Of a DNA stretch of 64,000 nucleotides, positions 11,911 through 23,871 are shown in pieces. The position numbers and the translations under genes were made by a program. The notes under the pieces are model-generated. The model saw nothing but the letters and a program-made list of their open reading frames with translations, was not told the DNA's origin and searched no databases. The DNA comes from Saccharum officinarum. Taxonomy: Eukaryota; Streptophyta; Magnoliopsida; Poales; Poaceae. Where the stretch lies: the NCBI GenBank assembly GCA_020631735.1, contig CM036179.1, positions 28,821,063 through 28,885,062 of the forward strand. Direction: 5' to 3'. How positions within the stretch are numbered: the stretch's first letter is position 1; every line of letters starts with the position of its first letter.

Positions 11911-14688
11911 TGTCACACCCGGTTTTAAGGACAAAACCAGACATACACTATATGTGAAATAAAGAAGTCAAATCTCACATATAGCCACAGATAAGTGTAA
12001 TATCAAGAGACAAATGCTTAATAAACATAATACAATAGTATAAGATATAACCTTAGAGAACAACACAGCGAAAAGACAGCTCCGAACACCGAGTGTAGAC
12101 TTCACTACAGGAACAAACTAACTGGGTGATCACAAGCCTATTAACTCCATACACTATCCTGGGGTGTGGGAAATAGCAAGAGTGAGTCCATGTCGAACTC
12201 AGCAAATATATCATGGGGTTCATGAAGCTCAAAAAGTTAACACTGGTTTACTACGATTAGCTTTTAGTGAGTCATCTTTTAGCAATTGAGTAGCAACAAG
12301 TTATCATAAGCCCAAATAACCTCATGATCATGTAAACGTGAATAACGTATAGCAAGAAACAATAATCATTAGTGAGCATCAATATCATCAGTATTATCAT
12401 TATCATCAGTGTTCATCATTTATTCTGTAAGGGTCCAAGGCCACTCGTGACCGTGAGCACGACTGTTATAACAGTTTTACACTCTGTAGAGGTTGTACAC
12501 TTTCACTGTGAGTCGTGATTTACCCTTTCGCTCGAGGTAGCTAATCTCTTGACCCACTTCCAAGGAAGATCGGCAGGGTTCACTATGAAGTTTTTCAAAG
12601 GTTCGTCTAACAAGTTAGGGCTATTAGATTCACTCAGCAAACAGATGTAGAGCCCCCCTTCCAAATAGCACAATAACGCTCAGCCTATACACATAAGGAC
12701 TGAGGTCGCACTATACCCGATTTGTCAAGCCGTTCTTACGCCATGAAGGTTACCACTAACAAGCTAGAAAATTTCCTCATACTTGACTAAAGCCAGAGCC
12801 ATATATCTCTCACAGTTGTACTGTAAGTCCCAGATGTTTGCTTATAGATGAGTCCTTATGGAGAGAAACTAGAGCACCATAAAAACAGCCCAATGCTCTA
12901 GCCCTCTTGAACCATGTTTCCATAAAGCATCTTTTAAATGTTTATTGCATATACCATTAGTCAAGTTACAGATCATGGTTCTTTATCTTGAGCACTAGCA
13001 TAAATACTACCCAATGCAATGTCTCACGGTGTCAAGGTACAAGATACAAAAGCTAGGATATCCTTAGTGGTAACAAGAAAGACACATGCACATGAATTAA
13101 GTATATTAAAGGTGAATAGGAAACAAGGATGATCCCATGCTATACTTGCCTTAAATCAAGATCCTTTCTCTGATCTAAATCTTCAATTACTAGCTTCTTG
13201 AATCTCCACGTAAATCTCACCGACTAGACTTGATCAATAAATCACCACACACGCATCGAGCAATCATACACGAAGCAAACAATAGAACTAATTTAGAACA
13301 GTACACCAATAGTAATAAAATAAGATAAAAAGTCTTTAAAATGAATCTACAACTCGCTAGGATCACACAGACGCGAAGATCATGAAAAACGGAGCTAAAA
13401 CGACGAAGTTATGAATTTATGAAGATTTCCTATAGAAAAATAATTACTTTAATTCAAACTCAAAAATAAAATATTACAAACCTACTGTACAGTAGTACTA
13501 ACATGTAGATCTCACAAATACGAACCTAACACAATTTGAACGGGTCAAATCGGAGTTAAAACGGAGAAGTTATGGCTAAAACAAAATCAGTGGCAATTCT
13601 GTAAATAGCTGAAAACGTATTTTTGAACTTATTAAAATGAATCTACGTTTTCGGAAGGAGAAAGCGTATTTTCGGAATACGTATTGGACTGCAGGTTCTA
13701 TATATTAAAAGTACATGGACTCTTTAACAAAATCACCGGCCGAACCGGTATCTAGGAGTCTCGGCCGTTAGATTAAAAATGGACGGCTCAGATTGGATCG
13801 GGGAAATCAGGCGGCGACGCTCCGACCGGAACAGTGGCCCGACGGCGTTTCCGCGGCGGCGCCATTGCCGGAGATAGCTATCTCACACTACAGAGCATCA
13901 TTCAACAAGGAGAAGATACCGGGAGAAAGAGCGAAGCACGGCGATCTCACCTCACGGGAAAACGGAGCCGAAGAGGAACCAAGGAAGGCATGCGGCTCAG
14001 AGAGGCGGATGGCTAGGGTTCACGCTCGCGGTGACCGGTCTCTCGGCTCCACAGCAGCTTCGAGAGGATGAGATGGATGCGGAGGGGTGCGGCACCCTTG
14101 CTTATATAGCCCGAAGGCGCTCCGAGTAAGGAAAGGGGAAGATTAGGCGCGAGATTTGGCGTCGGCAAAGAAGAAAAGCGACGCCGGCGATGGCTTGAGG
14201 AAGGAGGCGACCCTAACACGTGGGCCCACGGTGTCAGCGACGGAGAGGGAAGGAAAACACGTGCGCGCGTTAGCTAGGCCAGCGGCGGCTCGCTGGGCTC
14301 GGCCCAGGCGGGAACGTGGGGAAAGAAGGGAGATGGGCGCGCACGGGAAAGGGCAGACGCGGGCGCTGCCGCTGAGCTAGGCTACGGAGGAGAATAAGGC
14401 CGGGCCGGGATGGTAGCCAAAACCGAGAGGATAGGATTTCCTTCTCTTTTTCTTTTTCCAATTTTCCAAAGCCATTTTCCAAAAGATTTTAAATCCTCTT
14501 TTGAATTTGAAACCAACCACTCAACACAAAAATTCAAATGCAGCAGCATGAATGCACAATCATGTTTCTATCCTTACATTTGATTTTAAATTAATCGAAA
14601 AATATACTTTTCTAAGTTTGTATGCCCACAAAAATACGTGAAAATCATATTCACCTATTTTAAATCATTCCAAAATTTTGGTGTTACA
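11911..14688 (-). repeat. 3' LTR of the gag-PR element
   Basis: In + orientation it runs from TGTCACACCCGG to TTTTGGTGTTACA, with TG...CA ends. GC-rich open frames inside (for example 13793-14071) are present in both LTRs but show no protein family and are treated as noncoding. Confidence 0.9.
14101..14110 (-). promoter_or_regulatory. LTR TATA box (3' LTR)
   Basis: GCTATATAAG on the minus strand sits in a GC-rich context, about 580 bases from the start of U3. The identical motif in the 5' LTR is at 18765-18774. Confidence 0.55.
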
Positions 14689-14701
14689 ATTCTACCCCCT
14701 T
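14689..14701 (-). other. polypurine tract
   Basis: Minus-strand AAGGGGGTAGAAT directly abuts the 3' LTR start (TGTAACACC), as expected for the plus-strand primer. Confidence 0.8.
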
Positions 14702-15140
14702 AAGATGAATCTCGTCCGAGATTCTCAAGATGGTGATCAAAGAGCGATGGATACTTTGCCTTTAGATCTTCTCTTGCTTGAGTAGCTCCTTTTTCATACC
14801 TTCATAACCTTACTTCAGGTATCTACTTCATTAAACACTTTCATGGGAACTTTGTATAGGTAGAATTCTTCTTTACCCTTGAATTGTCCAGAGATGTTTG
14901 CTCCTTAAGTAAACACAATCGCTGCTAAAACTATAGCATTCGGAACACATTAGGATGCCAACAAAGTCTAACGGTAACACCAACCGTTACAGCCACTCCT
15001 ATTTCTTAAACATGGTGTAATTGCAGTAGCATCCGGAGTCGATAGCGTCTCTTACATTCCTTAGTCCTCTATATTGACATCAAAATCCCCGCACCCCTCT
15101 TTACCATTCTTATAATTCATACCTTAAGATGGGTCAACCT

Positions 15141-15611
15141 TTACTCCTCAGGTGTAGGTTTAATACCCTCATACTCAATCCTTTCTCCTGAAAGTGTAGT
15201 TAGAAACACTGAACGTTGGGCATACTCAATCACTCCTTTACAAGTAGATAACCAGTCTATTCCAAGGATAACATCAATGCCCATTAATTCCAAAACAATG
15301 AGGTTTGCCTTAAAATTTACCCCCTTTATGTCAAGACTAACTTTTGGGCATACACGGTTCGCCTTTATTTCACCTCTTGGAGTTTTAACCATCATTGTTT
15401 TCCCCCTTGGAAGCATAAATATGTTATGATCTTCTACATATTGTCTAGATATGAACGAATGTGAGGCACTGGGGTCAAACAAAACCTTGGCATTATCTGA
15501 ACTTACAGGAATTGATCCAAACACGACCTCCTTAGCTCCAGGAATGGTGGTAATATCCACATGTTTCAACCTTCCATAGATGTAATTTCTCTTTAATTTA
15601 TTTCCTTGCTC
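15141..15611 (-). pseudogene. retroviral-type aspartic protease with altered active site
   Basis: It continues in the same frame as the gag-like ORF after a single TAG codon. It contains GRLKHVDITT, then VLFDPSASHSFIS, an internal run around VCPKVSLDIKG and the second flap-like motif VILGIDWL. This is the usual gypsy protease layout, but the catalytic D-S/T-G is D-P-S here, which should abolish activity. The frame ends at 15141, about 440 bases before the polypurine tract, with no polymerase domain. The intact family would cleave the Gag-Pol polyprotein. Confidence 0.75.
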
Positions 15612-16343
15612 CTACTCCTTTTGAACATCCTGTCCTGGGTCTTGCTGTTGTTGATTCTTCTGCGGGCAAGATTTGATATAATGTCCTTCCTGCTGGCAAT
15701 GATAACACTTTCTCTTAGCTGGATCTTTTGTGATGTCATACTCCATGGAATTGTTGCTTGGTATGCTGCTATCTTGCTGGCCATAAAAGTTCACCTTCGT
15801 TCCTTTGGCTTGTTTCTTAGCTTGTTTGGCCTTTCGGGGTTGATACTCCTTATAGGTAATTGTCCACCCATCTATGACTACCTCATGGGGAGTAGTTTTA
15901 GCTTGAGAGGCTTCTAACTCTTCAAGGTTTGGATTTATTTGACAAGGGATCAAAGCTGCATGTGACAGTGTAGTATAACTCGATTGCTGATTGCTTTCCA
16001 TAAGTGGTTCTAGTAAGATTGCCTTCCTCTTCTTGTCCATGTTGACCTCAAAATTCAGATCCACCTTAACTTTTCCCTTATTAGACTCGTTTTGAAGACA
16101 GGGAAAACCATAATGCTTACAACAGTGACATTGTTCCTGTCTCCCAAGTGCCTTACTATCAACATCTTTATTGGATTTCATATTCTTCCAAGCTTCTGCT
16201 ACTTGTATCTTTTCTGGTCCCTTGAAAATGTTGGCCTGACCTTGAGATGAGCATTGTTGAGAATTTCCATGTTGAGCCATTTCTTCTAGTAATTGGTTTT
16301 GCATTGCTAATGACTTCTTGTCAAATGTGAGCAAGAGCGACAT
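15612..16343 (-). CDS. gag-like ORF with CCHC zinc knuckle, 243 aa
   Basis: It starts with ATG at 16343. It is a lysine- and glutamine-rich protein with a C-terminal zinc knuckle, CYHCQQEGHYIKSC (CX2CX4HX4C), and a basic segment (PRKAKQAKKQAKG) before it. In gypsy elements this region of Gag binds and packages element RNA. The N-terminal capsid part is missing or unrecognisable, so this is probably a truncated gag. It ends in TAG at 15614-15612, directly followed in frame by the protease. Confidence 0.7.
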   Translation of the reverse strand: MSLLLTFDKKSLAMQNQLLEEMAQHGNSQQCSSQGQANIFKGPEKIQVAEAWKNMKSNKDVDSKALGRQEQCHCCKHYGFPCLQNESNKGKVKVDLNFEVNMDKKRKAILLEPLMESNQQSSYTTLSHAALIPCQINPNLEELEASQAKTTPHEVVIDGWTITYKEYQPRKAKQAKKQAKGTKVNFYGQQDSSIPSNNSMEYDITKDPAKRKCYHCQQEGHYIKSCPQKNQQQQDPGQDVQKE

Positions 16344-16571
16344 AACTCAGTCCTCTTAACCTCCGAAGTCCACAGTCTTCTCGTCACGAGCTGTCTAATA
16401 GACAAGGAGAAAAGGTTCAAAATAGAGACCAGGTTTTTATAACAGAACGGGGATAGAATTAAGCATAACTTTGAGAAAATAACAAAGTTAAAGAGAAGGC
16501 AAGAAATAGACAAAAATGAAAACATACTAAACGTCCAGTTCTAACTAGGCTTGCGTCCTATAGTCAGCATT

Positions 16572-16583
16572 GCTCTGATACCA
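16572..16583 (-). other. primer-binding site for initiator tRNA-Met
   Basis: Minus-strand TGGTATCAGAGC lies three bases after the 5' LTR end (...GTGTGACA then GAG). This is the classic plant iMet tRNA PBS and fixes the orientation of the element. Confidence 0.9.
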
Positions 16584-16586
16584 CTC

Positions 16587-19359
16587 TGTCACACCCGGTT
16601 TTAAGGACAAAATCAGACATACACTATATGTGAAATAAAGAAGTCCAATCTCACATATAGCTGCAGATAAGTGTAATATCAAGAGACAAATGCTTAATAA
16701 ACATAATGCAATAGTATAAGATATAACCTTAGAGAACAATACAGCGGAAAGACAGCTCCGAACACCGGGTGTAGACTTCACTCCAGGAACAAACTGACTG
16801 GTTGATCACAAGCCTAACTATCCTGGGGTGTGGGAAATAGCAAGAGTGAGTCCATGTCGAACTCAGCAAATATATCATGGGGTTCATGAAGCTCAAAAAG
16901 TTGACACTGGTTTACTGCGATTAGCTTTTAGTGAGTCATCTTTTAGCAATTGAGTAGCAACAAGTTATCATAAGCCAAAATAACCTTATGATCATGTAAA
17001 CGTGAATAATGTATAGCAAGAAACAATAATTATTAGTGAGCATCAATATCATCAGTATTATCATTGTCATCAGTGTTCATCATTTATTCTGTAAGGGTCC
17101 AAGGCCACTCGTGACCGTGAGCACGGCTGTTATAACAGTTTTACACTCTGCAGAGGTTGTACACTTTCACTGTGAGTCGTGATTTACCCTTTTGCCCGAG
17201 GTAGCTAATCTCTTGACCCACTTCCAAGGAAGGTTGACAGGGTTCACTATGAAGTATTTCAAAGGTTCATCTAACAAGTTAGGGCCATTAGATTCACTCC
17301 GCAAACAGATGTAGAGCCTCCCTTCCAAATGGCACAATAACGTGCAGCCTATACACATAAGGACAGAGGCCGCACTATACCCGATTCGTCAAGCCGTTCT
17401 TACGCCATGAAGGTTTCCACTAACAAGCTAGAAAAGGTCCTCATACTTGACTAAAGCCAGAGCCATATAGCCCACACAGTTGTACTGTAAGTCCTGGATG
17501 TTCGCTTACAAATGAGTCCTTATAGAGAGAAACTAGAGTACCATAAAAATAGCCCAATGCTCTAGCCCTCTTGAACCATGTTTCCAAAAAGCATCTTTTA
17601 AATATTTATTGCATATACAATTAGTCAAGTTACAGATCATGGTTTTTTATCTTGAGTACTAGCATAAATACTACCTAATGCAATGTCCCACGGTGTCAAG
17701 GTACAAGATCCAAAAGCTAGGACATCCTTAGTGGTAACAAGAAAGACACATGCACATGAATTAAGTATATTAAAGGTGAATAGGAAACAAGGATGATCCC
17801 ATGCTATACTTGCCTTAAATCAAGATCCTTTCTCTGATCCAAATCTTCAATTAATAGCTTCTTGAATCTCCACGTAAATCTCACCGACTAGACTTGATCA
17901 ATAAATCACCACACACGCATCGAGCAATCATACACGAAGCAAACAATAGAACTAAATTAGAACAGTACACCAACAGTAAGAAAATAAGATAAAAAGTCTT
18001 TAAATTGAATCTACAACTCGCTAGGATCACACAGACACGAAGATCACGAAAAACAGAGCTAAAACGATGAAGTTATGAATTTACGAAGATTTCCTATAGA
18101 AAAATAATTACTTTAATTCAAACTCAAAAATAAAATATTACAGACCTACTGTACAGTAGTACTAACATGTAGATCTCACAAATACGAACCTAACGCAATT
18201 TAAACGGGTCAAATCGGAGTTAAAACAGAGAAATTATGGCTAAAACAAAATCAGTGGCAATTCTGTAAATAGCTGAAAACGTATTTTTGAACTTATTAAA
18301 ACAAATCTACGTTTTCGGAAGGAGAAAGCGTATTTTCGAAATACGTATCGGACTACGGGTTTTATATATAAAAAGTACATGGACTCTTTAACAAAATCGT
18401 CGGCTGAACCGGTATCTATGAGTCTCGGCCATTAGATTAAAAATGGACGGCTCAGATTGGATCAGGGAAATCGGGCGGCGGCGCTCCGGCCGGAACAGTG
18501 GCCCGACGGCATTTCCGCGGCGGCGCCATTGCCGGAGATAGCTATCTCGCGCTACAGAACATCATTCAACAAGGAGAATATACCGGGAGAAAGAGCAAAG
18601 CACGGCGATCTCACCTCACGCGAAAACGGAGCCAAAGAGGAACCAAGGAAGGCGTGCGCTCGGAGAGGCGGACGGCTAGGGTTCACGCTCGCGGTGACCG
18701 GTCTCTCGGACTCCACAGCAGCATCGAGAGGATGAGATGGATGCGGAGGGGTGCGGCACCCTTGCTTATATAGCCCGAAGGCGCTCCGAGTAAGGAAAGG
18801 GGAAGATTAGCCGCGGGATTTGACGTCGGCAAAGAAGGAAAGCGACGCCGGCGATGGCTTGAGGAAGGAGGCGACCCTGACACGTGGGCGCGTGGTGTCA
18901 GCGACGGAGAGAGAAGGAAAACGCGCGCGCGCGTTAGCTGGGCCAGCGGCGGCTCGCTGGGCTCGGCCCAGGCGGGAACGCGGGGAAAGAAGGGAGATGG
19001 GCCGCGCGCGGGGAAAGGGCAGACGCGGGCGCTGCCGCTGAGCTGGGCTGCAGAGGAGAATAAGGCCGGGCCGGGATGCTGGACCGAAACCGAAGAGGAT
19101 AGGATTTCCTTCTCTTTTTTCTTTTTCCAATTTTTCAAAGCCATTTTCCAAAAGATTTTAAATCCTCTTTTGAATTTGAAACCAACCACTCAACACAAAA
19201 ATTCAAATGCAGCAGCATGAATGCACAATCATGTTTCTACCCTTATATTTGATTTTAAATTAATAAAAAATATTACTTTTCTAAGTTTGTATGCCCACAA
19301 AAATACGTAAAAATCATATTCACCTATTTTAAATCATTCCAAAATTTTAGGGTGTTACA
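16587..19359 (-). repeat. 5' LTR of the gag-PR element
   Basis: It matches the 11911-14688 LTR over its full length with scattered substitutions and short indels. The U3 TATA motif is at 18765-18774, which leaves a long R-U5 of about 2.1 kb. Confidence 0.9.
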
Positions 19360-20862
19360 CATGAACCTATGTCATTTTAAATTTAAAGGAGCATGACATA
19401 AACATTAATTATTCTAATTAAATATTTATAATTTATATAACTTGACACATATACAAGTACTAACTGAACCATCTCATGTTTTATATTTAAACTAAACAAA
19501 TTATAATCAAGAACTAGTTAATATTAATCGAGATAAACCTAAATTGCTTTTTAATTAATTAAAGAGAGCACTCGCTAACTAAACATTAATCAAATTAATT
19601 ATATTCATAAACACAGGACATGAAAAACAACGTTGCTAACATGTCACTTACATCACCACGGTCAAAAGCAACAAAAATGAAATTATAAACCTACATCACT
19701 TTTAATTAAAAACTATTAAATTAATACTAATCAAATTGTATTTTAAATCAATAAATTCATAATTATAAGACATGACAAACATTAGCACTACTGCGTAGAG
19801 CACAACTATACGAAACTAACGCAACTAAAACAGAGCAAAACGGAATTAAAACGAAGAAACGATAAAAATATTACGAACTAGTGGTAGAACTACAAATACT
19901 TCATCTTCTACCTCCATCCATCTGAGGGGCCTCGGCCTAGGGACGACACGAGAAGGAGAAATATTTAATTTACTATACGAGAGATTTCCTGAACTAGGGG
20001 CTCATCTTACGGTAGTTTTGGTGTGCTTTACCCATGGGGTTCGTACATACTTATAGGGAGAAAAACTCTTCACCTTCACATCAACTAGTAATATGGTACT
20101 AATTGATGTTGTAACATCCACCTCCACTAATAGGCCTAAATAGACATTAAGACCCATTAGTAAATAAATGCATTAGCCTTAGAGATCATGGGCTTTGAGC
20201 TTTTCGGAATTAATTAATTTCACGGATAAAATAATTCTAGAAAAGTCTAGAATTATTATTTAAGCCATGAAAAATACTCCGAAAGCTCTAAAAATTCAGA
20301 AAAAATTTTCAGAGACATTATGGAAAATGAGGAACCCAGATAAAGTATTTGGAGCTCATGATAAAATAATTTGGAGCATCTAAAAATTAGATTATGCTCA
20401 CAGAAAAGTGGGAACAAATTCTAGAATAAGCTGGAAAAATTCCCGAAAAGTTTGTAGAGATTGATTGATGGGCGAGAAACTGAAAGGAGTAATTTGCGTT
20501 ACAAAAGAGAAGATTTTTAGGAAGCTCCCGATGAAAACTTGATATGAGAAACAATGAATATTGATTATAGAAAAAGATAAAGGCATGCTGAAGAAGAAAG
20601 ATCGACCTACTAAACGTATTTTTAAAGACCTTGTTCACTCTCAATACACAAGAGTTAACAAGCAAACATCACATCAAACAATAGCCCATCAAATTAGTTT
20701 AGAAAAATTTAAAGATCCTCATTTTTTTATTTTTTTTCTATAACTAATTGATGCTATCATAAACTAAACTTAGGAAATTATATCCGAACATTAAAACATT
20801 TATTTTATTTAGTGTTTCCTATGCACAACCCAAAATTGAAAATTTTGCGGTGTGACACCCTC

Positions 20863-21526
20863 AAGCAAATTTTACCAAGTACATATCGAGCACAAGGAAA
20901 TTCATTTCCTTAACAAGAGCGATCTGTAATTTGCCAACGTGACAAGAAAGTGTTCAAATCGCCAAGTAAATGGATAGCATATACACTCAAACAATTACCA
21001 ATTTCCTAAGCCCCAGGTGTTGAAGTATATTATTTCACTTTAATAGCGTTTCTAATTATAAATGGCCATTAGAATAGTGAAAAGCTTACATTAATTTTCT
21101 TATTGTATAGTTTTTTCAGAATTATATTATGCCGGAATCTGAGTTGTGAAGACCAACAATAATTTGCTAGTTCTTTGGTGTTGGAATATCAATCATGATT
21201 GCATTTAGTGTATAACTATGCACATGGTTCCTTTACATTAGTCCAGCAGAATAGATAGCTTGACAGAATGTACGAACATCTTTGTGTGAACAACATAATT
21301 TTAAATTAAAAAAGAATATACACAATTCCAAACTATAATATGTACAAGCCATAGCTGCTAAGAATATAATCAGTATCTATATATAAAGGTAATAATGCAC
21401 ATAGTGTACAACTCCATGAATGCATATTGACTGTCTTCAAATCATACTCCGACAAGTCCATCTTCAAACTATCTTGAAATTCTACTCCCGCAGGTCATGA
21501 GTCACAGGGAATCCTGCACGGAGCTC
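20863..21526. other. intergenic, resumed block A sequence and E3 3' flank
   Basis: The bases after CCCTC (AAGCAAATTTTACCAAGTAC) match the last bases before the gap in block B, so this is where block A resumes after the LTR nest. The rest is AT-rich with no gene seen. Confidence 0.6.
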
Positions 21527-22848
21527 TCAGTCTCCCTTGAACTGTAACTTGGATGCAAATGTTTGGCCACACTTCCATCCTTGTGGCACCAGGTTTGTGA
21601 ATTCAATAGTTTGCCCATCAGTGTCAGTCACTCTAAACGAGAGCATCTGCCCTGTAAGATATGCAAGAGAGTGCCAGTTCGCACCCCAGTTGCGCGCCAT
21701 TGGTATCCAGCTATTGGAGTTGGAGGTCTTGACATCCATTGACCTGATGGAGCCAGCACCTACAACATTGGTCACCAGCACGAGATTGAAGTAGTTGTGA
21801 CCGTTGATCGTGAACCGCACCCCACCACGCTTCACACATGGAACCCTGCAAAGCAAGCATTTTTACTTAGGATAAAATACTACATGCACAGCGGCGGATC
21901 TTAAGGGGGGCTGGGTGGGCTCCAGTCCCCCCTAATGACTTGATTTACCACTAAAAACACTGTAGCAAAAACATCAAATCACCGTTAAATCTTCATGCAA
22001 ATCAACATCTCCATTATTTTAGCCCCCCCTTGATTCTCGTCCTGCATCCGCCACTGTACATGCATTATGTTTTTGTTAGAAGAGTAGGATATATAATATT
22101 CACTTAGGCCTCTCTCGGTTAGGGTGGAATGGACGGCCTAGGAATCATTTCAACTGGTCATGGTTATACAAATTAGTGAACCATTCCAATTAGGAATCAT
22201 TCTAGGCAATCGTTCTAGGATAACTGAATGAGACATTAATCGGCAAACTCATTAAATATACCTTATGTACATGACGGGGATGATGCTGCCGCTGTAGACG
22301 CTGATCTTCTCCCAGGCTGGCTGCGCCATGTCGAAGTGCGGCCGAGGAGGGTTGCACCAGCCGCCGTTGTTGCCGGGAAGCTCGTAGTTTGGCGGGCAGA
22401 AGTTGGTGGCCGTCACGGTCACCGTGACTCCAGGTTTGCAAAACATCGGGTTGGCCCTCTTGCGGTCACACGCAATCTTATAGCACTGCCCGCACGAGGC
22501 ACCATCGTTGAAGAGGGCTGTGCTCAGCGCCGCCGTTCTTGTGCCGTAGCCCTGCGAGTACAGGTTCCCGTACCCACACGCACCTCCTGCGACACATAAG
22601 GATGTATGGACACATCAGGTTATACAGTTTTCTCTCTTCTTTTTCCCTTGCTAGCTGCTTGGCAAAATAAGAAATAAACCCATGGTGTCAGAGGCATCGC
22701 CGCCGCCGTAGAACGTGGCATTCGCCTTGAGCCATATGGTCGGCGCCGGAGACGACGGACTGCTGGTAGTGGCGTCATCAGCGGCGGCCATGGTCAGCAT
22801 GCAGGCGACGGCGAGCGACAGGACTGCAAGAACTCGAGCTGGAGCCAT
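21527..22848 (-). CDS. EXPB: beta-expansin E3, intact, 3 exons, 270 aa
   Basis: The exons are 22848-22680, 22586-22262 and 21845-21527, all with GT-AG junctions, in phase, giving 270 residues. A signal peptide (about residues 1-22, [20 protein letters not shown]) precedes a Ser/Pro linker. The DPBB domain has GGACGYG near 57-63 and HFD at 140-142. The CBM63 domain runs from about 173 to the C-terminal extension FKGD. Relative to E2 there is a two-residue insertion (LPGNNGGWC) and Phe to Cys at 257 (GWKCGQ), an unpaired extra cysteine in the carbohydrate-binding domain. Intron 2 carries a 168-bp hAT MITE. A secreted wall-loosening protein is expected. Confidence 0.93.
21889..22056. mobile_element. 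hAT MITE in E3 intron 2
   Basis: The terminal inverted repeats CAGCGGCGGATC / GCATCCGCCACTG are flanked by TACATGCA on both sides (21881-21888, 22057-22064). The 8-bp TSD marks a hAT MITE. A related copy is at 28080-28249. Confidence 0.9.
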
Positions 22849-23004
22849 ACCAATCGCTAGCTTGGGTTTGTATGACTGGAAACTGCACAAAACTAGAGCT
22901 GTGATGCTGACTGCTAGAAATGGTTTATTTGTTCTACTACTAGTGTCGTGTGTCTACTAGATTGATTTTGTTGTGATGATTTGTGCGATGGTCTGGTAGG
23001 TAGG

Positions 23005-23012
23005 TATATATA
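23005..23012 (-). promoter_or_regulatory. TATA box candidate for expansin E3
   Basis: TATATATA lies about 157 bases upstream of the ATG, in the same local context as in E2. Confidence 0.5.
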
Positions 23013-23871
23013 CACATGGCCTTAGCCTAATGACGACTGATTAGTTAAATAAATTAAGCGCTTATGGTGAATTTATCAATCTTGAGATCTACCGGCACTG
23101 GTGGATTCATAGGCACGTATCATTCTAATGCTAAAGTTTCAATAGAAACACAACAGGCTAATTATTAGAAACATTTATATTATCATTTATGGAGTTCAAC
23201 CAGTTATTGGATTACATTGAACTATGAACATCGTCGTGAGGGTGTCATAGCCTCGATTTGGTTGATCTCGGTTCATTAGCAATCATAATTCTTGCTTGAC
23301 CAAATATCCAACAAGGTTATTATTGTATTAGCAATAACTCATGCAACCATTGTATGTTTACATTGGTACAATAGAATTACTGAACATATTTACACTACAC
23401 CACACTACAGCAGAGAAGGACATCACTGGCGGTTCAAAACCCCCTTCACTGGCGGATTTTGAACCGCCATAACCAACTCGGCAGTGATGAGCTGATCACA
23501 TCACTGCCGGTTATGCCAAACCGGCAGTGATAGCTCATGTATCACTGCCGGTTCGTGTTACAAACCGGCAGTGATACTTGAGCCATCACTGCTGGTTGTT
23601 TTAACCAACCGGTTGTGTAGATTATATTATCACTGCCGGTTTTCTTTGAACCGGTAGTGATATACTTTTCACAATTTGCATTTTAATAATTGTTTTATTT
23701 TCATTTCGAGGGGAGGTGGTGGGGTGGGAGGTCGGGGAGGTGGAGGTGGTTGCTATCGATCAATTTGATATCGATGTGAAGGTAGTTGTTGATCAGCGAC
23801 AATACAAACCCATCAACATTTATATTATAAAAGTTTCAAAAAAAACTTTAAGTTTCGAATTAAGAGTCGTA

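Larger units (their letters stand above)
11906..19364 (-). mobile_element. non-autonomous LTR retrotransposon (gag-PR only), with TSD CATGA
   Basis: The element spans 11911-19359 with CATGA on both sides. It has two LTRs of about 2.78 kb and an internal region of only 1.9 kb. The order on the minus strand is 5' LTR (19359-16587), PBS (16583-16572), gag-like ORF, protease and PPT (14701-14689), 3' LTR (14688-11911). There is no reverse transcriptase, RNase H or integrase, so it must have moved with enzymes from another element. The CCHC knuckle and protease context suggest Ty3/gypsy. In the first 270 or so bases the two LTRs differ by about 11 substitutions and one short indel, by eye. Confidence 0.92.
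9602..20857. mobile_element. solo-LTR-like element split by a younger retrotransposon
   Basis: The left end is TATCACACCGGTTTCC and the right end is GCGGTGTGACA. They are bounded by CCCTC at 9597-9601 and at 20858-20862. Block B keeps a single CCCTC in unbroken sequence (46482-46486), which proves this is an insertion. Without the inner element (11911-19359 and one CATGA) it is about 3.8 kb. It aligns end to end with the inner element's LTR as a diverged relative; for example GCAAGAGTGAGTCCATGTCG occurs in both. No internal domain remains, so it is best read as a solo LTR. Confidence 0.8.

Noticed and set aside
13793..14071. Open frame in the LTR, repeated at 18457-18735
   Set aside because: It is present because the LTR is present twice, the two predicted proteins diverge at their ends, and it lies in GC-rich transcript-leader sequence with no family match.
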